Assembly: GCA_905215575.1 (NCBI GenBank)
Contig: CAJMQV010000033.1
Location: 1 to 15,204 of the forward strand
Direction of reading: 5' to 3'
DNA length: 15,204 bases
Source of the DNA: an uncultured bacterium
Lineage (GTDB): Bacteria > Bacteroidota > Bacteroidia > Bacteroidales > Bacteroidaceae
A model generated the notes under the pieces. It saw only the letters and a program-made list of their open reading frames with translations, did not search any database and was not told where the DNA came from. The position numbers and the translations under genes were made by a program. Of the stretch, positions 1 through 7,536 are shown in pieces. Positions within the stretch are counted from its first letter, which is position 1, and each line of letters opens with the position of its first letter.

Positions 1-260
1 AGTGGGTGGCTATGCTGACTGTCCCTTTGGCTTATCTGGCTTCGCAGGCCGGATGGGTGGTGGCAGAATGCGGGCGGCAGCCTTGGGCCATTCAGGATTT
101 GCTGCCGGTTAATGCGGCCATATCCAGTCTGGAAACTTCTTCGGTACAGACTACTTTCTTTATTTTCCTGTTTTTGTTTACGGTGTTGTTGGTGGCAGAA
201 ATCAGAATTATGCTGAAGGCTATTGCCTCAGGACCGGAAAAAGATGTTGAACACGCTTAA
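1..260 (+). CDS. cydA: Cytochrome bd oxidase subunit I, C-terminal end (partial)
   Basis: This is the last 85 or so codons of the quinol-oxidising, haem-bearing subunit of cytochrome bd oxidase, which reduces O2 to water at the inner membrane. The reading frame is open from base 3 and the gene begins left of the window. Visible features are the highly conserved CydA stretch GWVVAECGRQPWAI, including the GRQPW motif found near the end of the family, followed by a final membrane helix (FFIFLFLFTVLLVAEI) and a short charged tail. The haem ligands and the Q-loop lie in the missing part. The stop codon is 7 nt before cydB, so the two are clearly co-transcribed. An apparent GTG start at base 6 is only an internal codon. 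Confidence 0.95.
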   Translation, partial: WVAMLTVPLAYLASQAGWVVAECGRQPWAIQDLLPVNAAISSLETSSVQTTFFIFLFLFTVLLVAEIRIMLKAIASGPEKDVEHA

Positions 261-267
261 AGAATGA

Positions 268-1419
268 ATGATGATGGAGTATGTTTTTTATCAGGGATAT
301 TGGTGGTTTCTGGTGTCCCTTTTAGGCGGATTATTAGTGTTTCTGCTTTTTGTGCAAGGAGCTAACGCACTGATTTTTTCTTTGGGGCAGAATGAAACCG
401 AGCGTAAAATGATTGTGAATTCAACTGGCCGCAAATGGGAGTTTACTTTTACGACACTGGTTACTTTCGGAGGAGCCTTCTTCGCTTCGTTTCCTCTTTT
501 CTACAGTACAAGTTTTGGAGGGGCATACTGGCTTTGGATGGTAATCCTTTTCAGTTTTGTGTTGCAGGCCGTGAGTTATGAATATCAAAGCAAGAAAGGA
601 AATCTGCTGGGCAAGAATACCTATCGTGCCTTTTTGGTACTGAATGGCATTGTGGGCCCGTTCTTTTTAGGTTGTGCCGTAGCAACATTCTTCACCGGAG
701 CTGACTTTACTGTAAGCAAGGAACAGTTACTGACAGAAGCCATGCCGGTAATCAGTGCATGGGGAAACAGCTGGCACGGGCTGGATGCTTTGGCCAATTT
801 TTGGAATGTGTCGTTAGGGTTGGCTGTAGTATTTCTCTCGAGAGTGTTGGGTGCTTTATATTTGATAAATAATATCTCTGATGAGAGTATTTATCATCGG
901 GCGCGCCGGGCTGTGGCTGTGAATGCCGTGCTTTTTCTGATTTTCTTTTTAACATTTGTTGTTCGTCTGTTTTTGACTGAAGGATTTGCCGTAGATCCGG
1001 AGAGCGGACGAGTGTTTATGGAACCCTTCAAATATTGGAATAATCTGCTGGCTATGCCGGTTGTGGCCGGTATTTTTTTGCTGGGTGTTGTCGGAGTATT
1101 GGGTGGCATTGGATATACTCTTTTCCATAAAGGTTATAAGAAAGGAATCTGGTGGACTGGAATAGGAACTGTTTTGGCTGTATTGGGATTGCTTTCACTA
1201 GCCGGATATAATCATACGGCATATTATCCTTCTACTGCAGATTTGCAGAGTTCGTTGACTTTGGCAAACAGTTGCTCCAGTGAGTTTACATTGAAAACCA
1301 TGTCGGTGGTGTCGCTGTTGATTCCTTTTGTACTGGCATATATCTTTTATGCCTGGAGATGTATTGATCGGAAAAAGATAGATGCTCAGGAAATGAATGA
1401 CGGAGAGCATACATATTGA
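268..1419 (+). CDS. cydB: Cytochrome bd oxidase subunit II
   Basis: Second core subunit of the bd-type quinol oxidase, a multi-pass inner-membrane protein that pairs with CydA and stabilises the haem site. The 383-aa protein is almost entirely hydrophobic helices. It carries the CydB-like region around residues 55-80 (KWEFTFTTLVTFGGAFFASFP, comparable to the WDGNQTWLVTAGGALFAAWP region of E. coli) and a late loop, YPSTADLQSSLTLANS (residues 320-335), matching the family's periplasmic segment before the last helix. The length is normal. Three ATG codons run in a row (268, 271, 274), so the exact start is uncertain by two residues; I chose the first. It follows cydA by 7 nt and is followed by a strong terminator. 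Identification rests on these motifs and on adjacency to cydA. Confidence 0.95.
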   Translation: MMMEYVFYQGYWWFLVSLLGGLLVFLLFVQGANALIFSLGQNETERKMIVNSTGRKWEFTFTTLVTFGGAFFASFPLFYSTSFGGAYWLWMVILFSFVLQAVSYEYQSKKGNLLGKNTYRAFLVLNGIVGPFFLGCAVATFFTGADFTVSKEQLLTEAMPVISAWGNSWHGLDALANFWNVSLGLAVVFLSRVLGALYLINNISDESIYHRARRAVAVNAVLFLIFFLTFVVRLFLTEGFAVDPESGRVFMEPFKYWNNLLAMPVVAGIFLLGVVGVLGGIGYTLFHKGYKKGIWWTGIGTVLAVLGLLSLAGYNHTAYYPSTADLQSSLTLANSCSSEFTLKTMSVVSLLIPFVLAYIFYAWRCIDRKKIDAQEMNDGEHTY

Positions 1420-1439
1420 TTCTATGTATAGACAGATAT

Positions 1440-1481
1440 TAAAAAGGGTATGGCTTTTATTTTAGAGCCATACCCTTTTTA
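1440..1481. terminator. Bidirectional intrinsic terminator between convergent genes
   Basis: A perfect 15-bp inverted repeat has arms at 1441-1455 (AAAAAGGGTATGGCT) and 1466-1480 (AGCCATACCCTTTTT), with a 10-nt loop; the flanking T1440/A1481 pair extends it. The A-tract on the left and T-tract on the right mean the RNA from either strand ends the stem in a U-run. It can therefore terminate cydAB on the plus strand and the DUF2721/DUF5686 unit, whose last stop is at 1499, on the minus strand. Confidence 0.92.
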
Positions 1482-1498
1482 GTTCCTGTATATATTTG

Positions 1499-3691
1499 TC
1501 AGTTGAACAGTTCGAAGGTAAATTTATAACCGATGCCGAATTTTGACGATGGGTTATAAGAAAGGAAGACTCCCGTATCGAAAATAAAGGTTCCGATACC
1601 ATATCCCACTTCGACATGTGCCGGCAGGTTTCGCATGGTCAGAAAATTCAGATAAAGGCGTTCGTTACGGATGTGTCCGGTATACTTTCCGATGTGTCTG
1701 AGCAACATGAACGGAGCCTCGAATACAGAGTTGAAGCGGAAGTAATAGCTGGAGGCATTGTACCAACGGCTGTCCAAGTTCTGAAATTTACCGCCGATAT
1801 CGTCTGTCCATCCTTCGGGCAAGTTGTTGTTTCTCAGATTGGCAAAATCTACGAAGTACGTTTCCTTCTGATTGGTGAAACCGCCTCCTCCCACACGATA
1901 ACTGAGTTTGCTGCGCAGTCCCAAACGTACTGTATGTTGGATTTCTGCTTCCAGGCGTTCGTATACGCCTGTGCTTCCGAAAACATGATTCAGTCCGCGT
2001 TCATAATCCAAAATGAACGTAGGATAGCGGGAACTCAACCGGTTTTTTCTCCGGTTGCTGATATAGTAATATAATCCCGGAGTCCATTCGATACGTATAT
2101 TCGGAGCGAAGCTGATGTATTGCTTGCGGATGATGCCTATGATTTCGTTACCTTTGTTTTTTTCACGGACATGGAAAATTTCTTCCCAGTTAAAATCCGG
2201 CAGATTGATTGGAGTGCGTCGATGCATGGTGACACCCGTAATCAGATCAAATCCGTTGAACAGTTCAATTCGGTTTTTAATCTGCAAGTTCAAGTCGGTG
2301 AAGTAATCCAGATTCAGAAAATCAAAATTGATGGCAGTGTCAGCCATGGATTTAAGATCTTCAAGCACATCACTATTGTAGATACGGTTTCCGTTACCTA
2401 CGCTGATTTCCAGATTACCGTTGTGCATCGGGGCGTAATTGTAATTGGATGTAATTTGCCAGTAGAACTCCTTTCGTGTAAAGTTGTATCCTAGACGTGT
2501 GCGGAAATCAAGTGACTGGGCATTCTTGAAATGGTTGCTGTACCGGAAGTCCTGACGATAGGACAATCCGTTGCTTTTGCTGTAACTGAGCAATAGCGGA
2601 TTGATAAAGGGGGTACATCGGAATGTGCCCAGATTTTCGGCTGTCCATTTGTAGTCTTCCAGAAAAATGTTTCCCATGTATTTCCAGAACCGATCCCGTC
2701 GGTTTTCTTTTTTTGCCAGAGTGTCGCGCTTTGCTTCGCGTTCATGGTAGTCTTTGTAAATTACCTGTTCATACGATTCCAAAGGAATAGTGCGCAGGGT
2801 ATCGAATATCTGTTCGTTACGCTTGTAGGCTGTTGGATCACAAGTGAGAGAGAAGTTGGCTGAAAGGTTATAGTCAGTTTCCTTTTTCTTTTCTGTTTTT
2901 ATATCGGAGTAGTCTAAATGTGCCCGATAACGTCCGCTCAGTTTGTTCCAGGCCAGAGCGTACGAAGCTTCGATGTCGTATTCTTCCGGAAGAAATTCTG
3001 TTTTGGTACCGGGCTTTCCCATATACATGTGGCATTTGAAGCGAAGCAAGTCAGACCGCCCTTCAAAGTAGATGGAACGTATGCTCCAGCTGCTGTCGTT
3101 GACAATCATGTGCCCGCTGACCAGCTGATAGCTCTTGTTCTTGGGGATAAAAGAGATATGATAAAGGTAACGGCTCGTACTGTCTGTGGTAATCGAGTCC
3201 AGGCGATAGTGATAGTGACGCGTGCTTTTAGGAGCCAGCGGTGACAGAAGGACATCTCCTACCAGATAAGGTTCGTAGATGTTGATATTGAAGTAGTTGA
3301 TTACACCGGGAATATTTTTATGATTGCGCAATGTGCCGTTTATATAACGCAATTTCTGGTCGTAAATGCCGGGGTGCGTATAATGAATATCCCGATAAGT
3401 TTCGAGAAGATATTGTTTGATTCCCTTTTCGCTGTGCAATATCTGGGGTAGATAGCGGAACAGGAGATTTTTCTTGTCAATATTCAACAAGGCGCGTACA
3501 TACATCTGAGCACGATATTCCTGAACGGTGTCTTTGTAGTGAGGCGCCACGAAGTAGAGTTCTTTTAGTAAAGAGTCAATGGAAGTGGCTGGATTCTGTC
3601 CATGGCATACCAAAGGCGCCACAATCAGAACAAGAGCCAGCAGGCATCTGATTGTGTGCTTGGGTATGTTATGGAACAGCGGTCTTTTCAT
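1499..3691 (-). CDS. DUF5686-type outer-membrane protein
   Basis: A 730-aa exported protein that I place in the Bacteroidota DUF5686 family; its function is unknown. The chosen start (3691) gives a clear signal peptide: positive KRPLFHNIPKHTIR, then a hydrophobic core LLALVLIVAPLVC, with likely cleavage near CHG/QN (residues 29-32). Residues 100-210 contain family-like segments such as FNINIYEPYLVGDVLLSPLAP and a strand-rich region. The second half has alternating aromatic/polar strands (for example YRQDFRYSNHF and YFTDLNLQIKNRIEL) and ends FGIGYKFTFELFN, as expected of a beta-barrel. Many relatives carry an N-terminal carboxypeptidase-regulatory-like domain; here the mature protein begins directly with a helical segment, so that domain appears absent. 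A 55-codon upstream extension is rejected because it overlaps the previous gene and would bury the signal peptide. The start overlaps the DUF2721 stop by ATGA, implying translational coupling. Confidence 0.75.
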   Translation of the reverse strand: MKRPLFHNIPKHTIRCLLALVLIVAPLVCHGQNPATSIDSLLKELYFVAPHYKDTVQEYRAQMYVRALLNIDKKNLLFRYLPQILHSEKGIKQYLLETYRDIHYTHPGIYDQKLRYINGTLRNHKNIPGVINYFNINIYEPYLVGDVLLSPLAPKSTRHYHYRLDSITTDSTSRYLYHISFIPKNKSYQLVSGHMIVNDSSWSIRSIYFEGRSDLLRFKCHMYMGKPGTKTEFLPEEYDIEASYALAWNKLSGRYRAHLDYSDIKTEKKKETDYNLSANFSLTCDPTAYKRNEQIFDTLRTIPLESYEQVIYKDYHEREAKRDTLAKKENRRDRFWKYMGNIFLEDYKWTAENLGTFRCTPFINPLLLSYSKSNGLSYRQDFRYSNHFKNAQSLDFRTRLGYNFTRKEFYWQITSNYNYAPMHNGNLEISVGNGNRIYNSDVLEDLKSMADTAINFDFLNLDYFTDLNLQIKNRIELFNGFDLITGVTMHRRTPINLPDFNWEEIFHVREKNKGNEIIGIIRKQYISFAPNIRIEWTPGLYYYISNRRKNRLSSRYPTFILDYERGLNHVFGSTGVYERLEAEIQHTVRLGLRSKLSYRVGGGGFTNQKETYFVDFANLRNNNLPEGWTDDIGGKFQNLDSRWYNASSYYFRFNSVFEAPFMLLRHIGKYTGHIRNERLYLNFLTMRNLPAHVEVGYGIGTFIFDTGVFLSYNPSSKFGIGYKFTFELFN

Positions 3692-4083
3692 GAATTTTCC
3701 ATATCCTTCAGATGAATGTCCAGAGCCTGAACAGAGATCTGTATTTCCCAAACGGACAGTCCTAACGAGATGATGAGCAGCAGAAGGGCCAACCCGAATA
3801 CATAAACCGAAAGAAGGTGCATGCCGACGTAAATCAGAAACATGGTGACCACACAAAGCAGCAGACTGCTGATTCCCGTAATCTGCATGCTTCGGGTCAG
3901 ATACAGACGTTTGCGCAGATTGGCTATCTGTGCGGCTGTCACATCCGAATGCTGTTTCATATATTGTTCCTTAAGCGTACGGATCAGCTGGGCATACGAC
4001 AAAAAGCGATTGGTGTAGGCCAGCATAATCAGTGATATGGCGGAAAACAACAGGGCCGGTGTGGCCAGATTCAATTCGTTCAT
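3688..4083 (-). CDS. Small DUF2721-family membrane protein
   Basis: A 131-aa predicted inner-membrane protein of unknown function, resembling DUF2721. Hydrophobic segments lie at about residues 8-25, 66-90 and 93-112. Between the first two is a positively charged cytosolic-looking loop (RTLKEQYMKQHSDVTAAQIANLRKRLYLTR), preceded by the YTNRFLSYAQLIR segment that I associate with the family. The protein ends in an acidic, amphipathic tail. I chose the ATG at 4083 rather than an in-frame ATG at 4134, because a TAnnTTTG promoter element (4113-4120) lies between them and the extra 17 residues are polar and precede the membrane segment. It is first in a two-gene unit and overlaps the DUF5686 gene by 4 nt. 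A shared role at the envelope is an inference from this arrangement only. Confidence 0.75.
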   Translation of the reverse strand: MNELNLATPALLFSAISLIMLAYTNRFLSYAQLIRTLKEQYMKQHSDVTAAQIANLRKRLYLTRSMQITGISSLLLCVVTMFLIYVGMHLLSVYVFGLALLLLIISLGLSVWEIQISVQALDIHLKDMENS

Positions 4084-4112
4084 GGGGGATATTCTTAAAG
4101 TTGTATTATTTG

Positions 4113-4120
4113 CAAAGTTA
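4113..4120 (-). promoter_or_regulatory. Bacteroides-type -7 element for the DUF2721/DUF5686 unit
   Basis: On the minus strand the sequence reads TAACTTTG, matching the Bacteroides -7 consensus TAnnTTTG. It lies 29 bp upstream of the chosen start at 4083, which would give a leader of roughly 20-25 nt. I see no good TTTG box at the expected 19-21 bp upstream, so this is half a promoter by consensus. Confidence 0.5.
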
Positions 4121-4204
4121 GAAAAATTCTTCATATCGCTTGGTTTGCCGGAACTGATTTTGATTATTTTTGTGCTGCCAGGGGAGCAGTTCTGTTTCTT
4201 TTTG

Positions 4205-4212
4205 TATCTTTG
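4205..4212 (+). promoter_or_regulatory. Bacteroides-type -7 element for the 4268 gene
   Basis: TATCTTTG matches TAnnTTTG and lies 55 bp upstream of the ATG at 4268. The nearest upstream TTTG (4169-4172) is 32 bp away, too far for a canonical -33 box. Together with the divergent element at 4113-4120 it defines a two-way promoter region of under 200 bp. A weak AGGA (4255-4258) sits 9 nt before the start codon. Confidence 0.5.
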
Positions 4213-4267
4213 AAGACGAAAAACCTTTTATGTTATTAATGAAAATTGGGATTTAGGATAAGTTAAG

Positions 4268-5758
4268 ATGAAAAAAGACCTGATCAGTATGGAATATTGG
4301 CGCGAAGCGCATTTGCTTCCGCTGCTTTGTCCCACAGACGTGTTTTATGTGAAGTATGCCAGAAAATTGAGGGACAGAATAAAAAAAGCCGATTTTGAAC
4401 GTAAACTTTCTCTTGAAGACATGACGGAGATAGCGCTTACTCTTACTTACTATCTGGAAGATGTTGTAAGCGGTTTGGGAGGATGGCGTTCCTTTATTAT
4501 GGAGCACAAACGGATGTATGGCCGTTATCTGCCGTTTTATGAAACAGATGAAGATAATTACTATGTGGATGAAGTCAATGAAGCGGATGTGCGTTTTCTG
4601 ATCTGGATGATTTTCCAGAAGCGGAACGCAGAGGTGATTGTGAATCCTGAAAACTCTTATATGCAGAAACTGGCACATGAAGTTTTTGTCATTCTGGATG
4701 AGGATTTTGAGCGTGTGCCTGTAAACAGCGAGTTGCTGGAAGCCATGCAAAAGCCTGTGCTTTATCAGGATTTCTATAATCTGAAAACGCTGATGATTCA
4801 GGTTTGCTGCATGTCTTATCTGTTTTATTATTTTACGGCGCAGCATCGTGATCGGGTCGTGAAACAGGTGAATCGTATCGTGGGCGAAGGTCAGCCGTTG
4901 TCAGTCGTTGAATATATGGCGGAATCTTTTTTAGGTGTTTATGAAAAGACCGGTCCTTTGGCTTTGAAGCCGCAGGTGTGGATCAGTCGTATGCTGGAGT
5001 TTTGGGGCATGAATGACGAGGCAAATGCCGTGAAGCAGATGGAGGCCCGGGAATTGCAACCCTATCGGATAGTGGCAAGCGATGACGAAAAAGTCCAGTT
5101 GGAAGACTGGTTGGGCCAGCGTTTTGAGCTGATGATATCCGATATGTTGCAGGTTAAGGCTGATAAGGTAGCCAAGGAGAAGGTTATGCTCGGTTCGCTG
5201 GTAAAATATAAAGACCGCTGGTATCCGAACGGAGGAGTGAGCTGGCTCAAGCAAGAGGATAAATTCCTGAAATACCGCGAGCAGAAGCAAAAGGCTCAGG
5301 AGCAGAAAGAACGGATTACCGGAAAGGTGCTTCAACTGAATCAGAACAGTCCTTTGCTTTTCTTCAAGGATTATGCCGAGATGAAACAATGGACGGAACA
5401 GAATCTGAAAGATGAGTTTCAGAATACTGACAAGCCGGAACAGACCGAAGTACATGAACAGGAAAAGAATCTGGTAGCTTTTGTTTCACCCGAAACCGGT
5501 TTCTTGGTTCTGCCGGGAGGGGCTTGTTGCGTCCGTCATCCGAACAATCCGTATTATCAGGCAGAAGAAGCCGGGCCTTATGCCATAAAGATTTTGTTCG
5601 ATCCTCATTATTCAGCTCCTGAGATGGTACGTTGTCTGGTTCGGGAAAATCTGTTGCCGGATGCCGCACTGTTTTCTGAAATCAGTGTAGAACGCGGAAA
5701 ACAGCTGTTGCAAGACAATCTGGATTTTCTGTTACGTGTGATCAGACCGGATTTCTAA
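4268..5758 (+). CDS. Uncharacterised protein, possibly DUF3843 family
   Basis: A 496-aa soluble protein that I cannot assign to a function; it resembles Bacteroides-restricted proteins annotated as DUF3843, but I hold this loosely. There is no signal peptide or clear membrane helix. The first 200 residues are predicted helical and rich in aromatic and acidic residues (YETDEDNYYVDEVNEADVRF at 91-110). Residues 330-355 are a charged, coiled-coil-prone segment (KYREQKQKAQEQKERITGK), followed by an acidic linker near 385-400. A separate C-terminal module (401-496) contains GFLVLPGGACCVRHPNNPYY and may be a small globular domain; its paired cysteines (C420, C421) are not an obvious metal site. A TAnnTTTG box lies upstream. 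It is followed after 20 nt by the nitroreductase gene, so the two are probably co-transcribed. Confidence 0.8.
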   Translation: MKKDLISMEYWREAHLLPLLCPTDVFYVKYARKLRDRIKKADFERKLSLEDMTEIALTLTYYLEDVVSGLGGWRSFIMEHKRMYGRYLPFYETDEDNYYVDEVNEADVRFLIWMIFQKRNAEVIVNPENSYMQKLAHEVFVILDEDFERVPVNSELLEAMQKPVLYQDFYNLKTLMIQVCCMSYLFYYFTAQHRDRVVKQVNRIVGEGQPLSVVEYMAESFLGVYEKTGPLALKPQVWISRMLEFWGMNDEANAVKQMEARELQPYRIVASDDEKVQLEDWLGQRFELMISDMLQVKADKVAKEKVMLGSLVKYKDRWYPNGGVSWLKQEDKFLKYREQKQKAQEQKERITGKVLQLNQNSPLLFFKDYAEMKQWTEQNLKDEFQNTDKPEQTEVHEQEKNLVAFVSPETGFLVLPGGACCVRHPNNPYYQAEEAGPYAIKILFDPHYSAPEMVRCLVRENLLPDAALFSEISVERGKQLLQDNLDFLLRVIRPDF

Positions 5759-5778
5759 TATATAATTAAGTAAATACT

Positions 5779-6309
5779 ATGGATTTTTTGGATTTAGTAA
5801 AAAGAAGACAGAGCGACCGGCGGTTTGAGCCGAATCCGGTGAGTAAGGAACTGATTACGGGATGTCTGGAAGCCGCCCGTCTGGCTCCTTCGGCCTGTAA
5901 TTCACAGCCCTGGAAGTTTGTTGTGGTTGATGAACCCGAGCTGAAGGCTAAGGTAGCCCGTGCCGCAGCCGGTATGGGAATGAACAAGTTTGCCGATGAG
6001 GCTCCTGTTATTGTGGCAGTAGTTATGGAAAAAATGAATTTTACGGCACGTATCGGCAGTGTGATCAAAGACAAGGAATACTCATTGCTCGATGTGGGTA
6101 TTGCTGCCGAGCATTTTTGTCTGCAAGCCGCTTCCATGGGACTGGGTACCTGTATTTTGGGTTGGTTCAATGAGAAGGAAGTGAACAAACTGTTGCAGGT
6201 GGGAAAAAGAAGAATCCCGTTGTTGATTCTGTTGGGATATCCGGCCGGAGAGATTCGTCCGAAAGCACGTAAGCGTCTGGACGAGATGAGCTCCTGGAAC
6301 AAATATTGA
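5779..6309 (+). CDS. Nitroreductase-family FMN oxidoreductase
   Basis: A 176-aa single-domain nitroreductase-fold enzyme, expected to bind FMN and use NAD(P)H to reduce small electron-poor substrates; the physiological substrate is unknown. The N-terminal RRQSDRRFEPNPV (residues 9-21) is the phosphate-binding R-S-R-R-type motif, followed by APSACNSQPWKF (36-47), the family's FMN-contacting region. The C-terminal half has GLGTCILGWFNEKEV (121-135) and PLLILLGYPAGE (147-158), both typical of the fold. The length is short but normal for minimal bacterial members. No iron-sulphur cysteines are present, so this is not the ferredoxin-fused subtype. It starts 20 nt after the 4268 gene and is followed by two hairpins. 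Confidence 0.88.
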   Translation: MDFLDLVKRRQSDRRFEPNPVSKELITGCLEAARLAPSACNSQPWKFVVVDEPELKAKVARAAAGMGMNKFADEAPVIVAVVMEKMNFTARIGSVIKDKEYSLLDVGIAAEHFCLQAASMGLGTCILGWFNEKEVNKLLQVGKRRIPLLILLGYPAGEIRPKARKRLDEMSSWNKY

Positions 6310-6318
6310 TGATGAAAC

Positions 6319-6340
6319 CAAACTGCAAGATTGCGGTTTG
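6319..6340 (+). terminator. Weak hairpin after the nitroreductase gene
   Basis: CAAACTGCAA (6319-6328) can pair with TTGCGGTTTG (6331-6340) with one T-G wobble, leaving a tight loop of about 4 nt. It starts 9 nt after the nitroreductase stop codon. The following bases (ATTCTTATATATAA) are AT-rich but not a proper U-run, so it may be an RNA 3'-end stabiliser or a weak terminator backing up the stronger hairpin downstream. Confidence 0.35.
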
Positions 6341-6357
6341 ATTCTTATATATAAGGT

Positions 6358-6407
6358 AAAGAACCATATTCCGGTAAGAAATGAATCTGCGGAATATGGT
6401 TCTTTTT
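6358..6407. terminator. Bidirectional intrinsic terminator
   Basis: A perfect 16-bp inverted repeat has arms AAAGAACCATATTCCG (6358-6373) and CGGAATATGGTTCTTT (6390-6405), separated by a 16-nt loop, with the right arm running on into TTCTTTTT. It can stop plus-strand transcription of the nitroreductase unit. On the minus strand the stem ends TTCTTT, so it can also stop transcripts coming through the Sel1 gene (stop at 6427). Confidence 0.88.
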
Positions 6408-6426
6408 CGTATGGGGAAAGCAGCAT

Positions 6427-7527
6427 TTAGAGTTTTCCCTTTTTTAGTCGTTTCAAGGCCAAGTGATGTTTCTGTGCCGCAGCTTTTTCATACCATTCCA
6501 TCGCCTTTTCCATATCCGGACTTCCTGTCCAGCCTTCCTCATAGGCCTGTCCGATGCGGAATGCGGCATATGGATCGATCGAGAGCCGATAAGCTTCAAG
6601 AGCCAGCGGGAGCGATTGCGGCAGGTTGGACGCTCCCTTGCGGTAGAGGTCGCCCAAATTGCTTGGGGCATAGAGATGATCGCCCTGACGGATCGCTTCG
6701 CGAAACCAGTAGGCTGCGGTCGGTCCGTCGGCTTCCACTCCGATACCTTCCTGATAGAGGGTACCTAAGTCATTGAGAACCACTCCGTCCGCACTTTTCC
6801 CGTTTTGGTATTCTTTTCCGATTTGCAGTAACAGCGTGACATCTTCCCTGGCATAGCTTTCCCACGTTTCACTGCCGTCGGTCTGCCAGGATTTCACCCG
6901 CCCGATGGAATGATGTTGGGGTACATCCGCCTCCAGCTCCTGTTCGTTGAGAATCTGGTCCTGACGGATTTCTTCCTCCGTAGCCGAGGGCAGACGATGC
7001 TGTTGCAGCAGATATTGCACATAGCCGTAGATGCGTGGGGTGGACGATTGGAGTGTGACTCCCACGGAGTGCAGCAGAGGAAGTGTCACGCATTCGTATT
7101 CCTTGCGGGGCATGGTGAGATAATATCGTGGAGCGACTGACAGAATGGATTTCAGAAGGGCTATTTCTTCGCCGATGCTTTCTTCAATCCATTCCTCGTT
7201 ATAGCAGTCGTATACGGAGCGGGATGTTCCGTCGTCTGCCGTGATTTGCAACCGTGTGCCGTGGAGAAAGTGGTGAAGTGTGTCGGCCAGATAGGGAAAC
7301 AGCTTGTAGTCGCTGTATGAAGCCATGGCGTCCATGCACAGTTCCAAAGTGCCTTTAGGGGAATCGATCAGACAGAATAAGGTGACCGAGTCCGGTTGCA
7401 TGAAATAGTAATAGGTATCTTCGTTGAAGTCAGAGGTGAAAACCAGTTGCAGTTCCATGCCGAGGCTTTCGAGAAAAGCCGGAAAGGAAAATAGAGTCTT
7501 TTTGTCGAATGTCAGTGAATGGTGCAT
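6427..7527 (-). CDS. Sel1-repeat protein at the end of the cob gene cluster
   Basis: A 366-aa protein with an unrecognised N-terminal region and C-terminal Sel1-like (TPR-related) repeats. Three repeats are visible: residues 250-284 (LNDLGTLYQEGIGVEADG, then AAYWFREAIRQG), 285-318 (SNLGDLYRKG, degenerate second half) and 319-352 (AAFRIGQAYEEG, then AMEWYEKAA). These form paired helices that usually mediate protein-protein contacts. The first 200 residues have no signal peptide or membrane helix and include an aromatic-rich segment (DTYYYFMQPDSVTLFCLI); I do not recognise a catalytic motif. The gene begins 9 nt after cobS, on the same strand, and no promoter is apparent, so it is probably the last gene of the cob transcript. 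Any role in cobamide metabolism is inference from position alone; it could simply be a passenger. Confidence 0.82.
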   Translation of the reverse strand: MHHSLTFDKKTLFSFPAFLESLGMELQLVFTSDFNEDTYYYFMQPDSVTLFCLIDSPKGTLELCMDAMASYSDYKLFPYLADTLHHFLHGTRLQITADDGTSRSVYDCYNEEWIEESIGEEIALLKSILSVAPRYYLTMPRKEYECVTLPLLHSVGVTLQSSTPRIYGYVQYLLQQHRLPSATEEEIRQDQILNEQELEADVPQHHSIGRVKSWQTDGSETWESYAREDVTLLLQIGKEYQNGKSADGVVLNDLGTLYQEGIGVEADGPTAAYWFREAIRQGDHLYAPSNLGDLYRKGASNLPQSLPLALEAYRLSIDPYAAFRIGQAYEEGWTGSPDMEKAMEWYEKAAAQKHHLALKRLKKGKL

Positions 7528-7536
7528 GATGTAGGA

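Noticed and set aside
3595..3610. Lipoprotein signal (APLVC) in the DUF5686 protein
   Set aside because: The residue before the cysteine is Val, not Gly/Ala/Ser, so cleavage by ordinary signal peptidase is more likely.
3692..3856. Upstream extension of the DUF5686 gene to an ATG at 3856
   Set aside because: It overlaps the DUF2721 coding region and would place the signal peptide 55 residues inside the protein.
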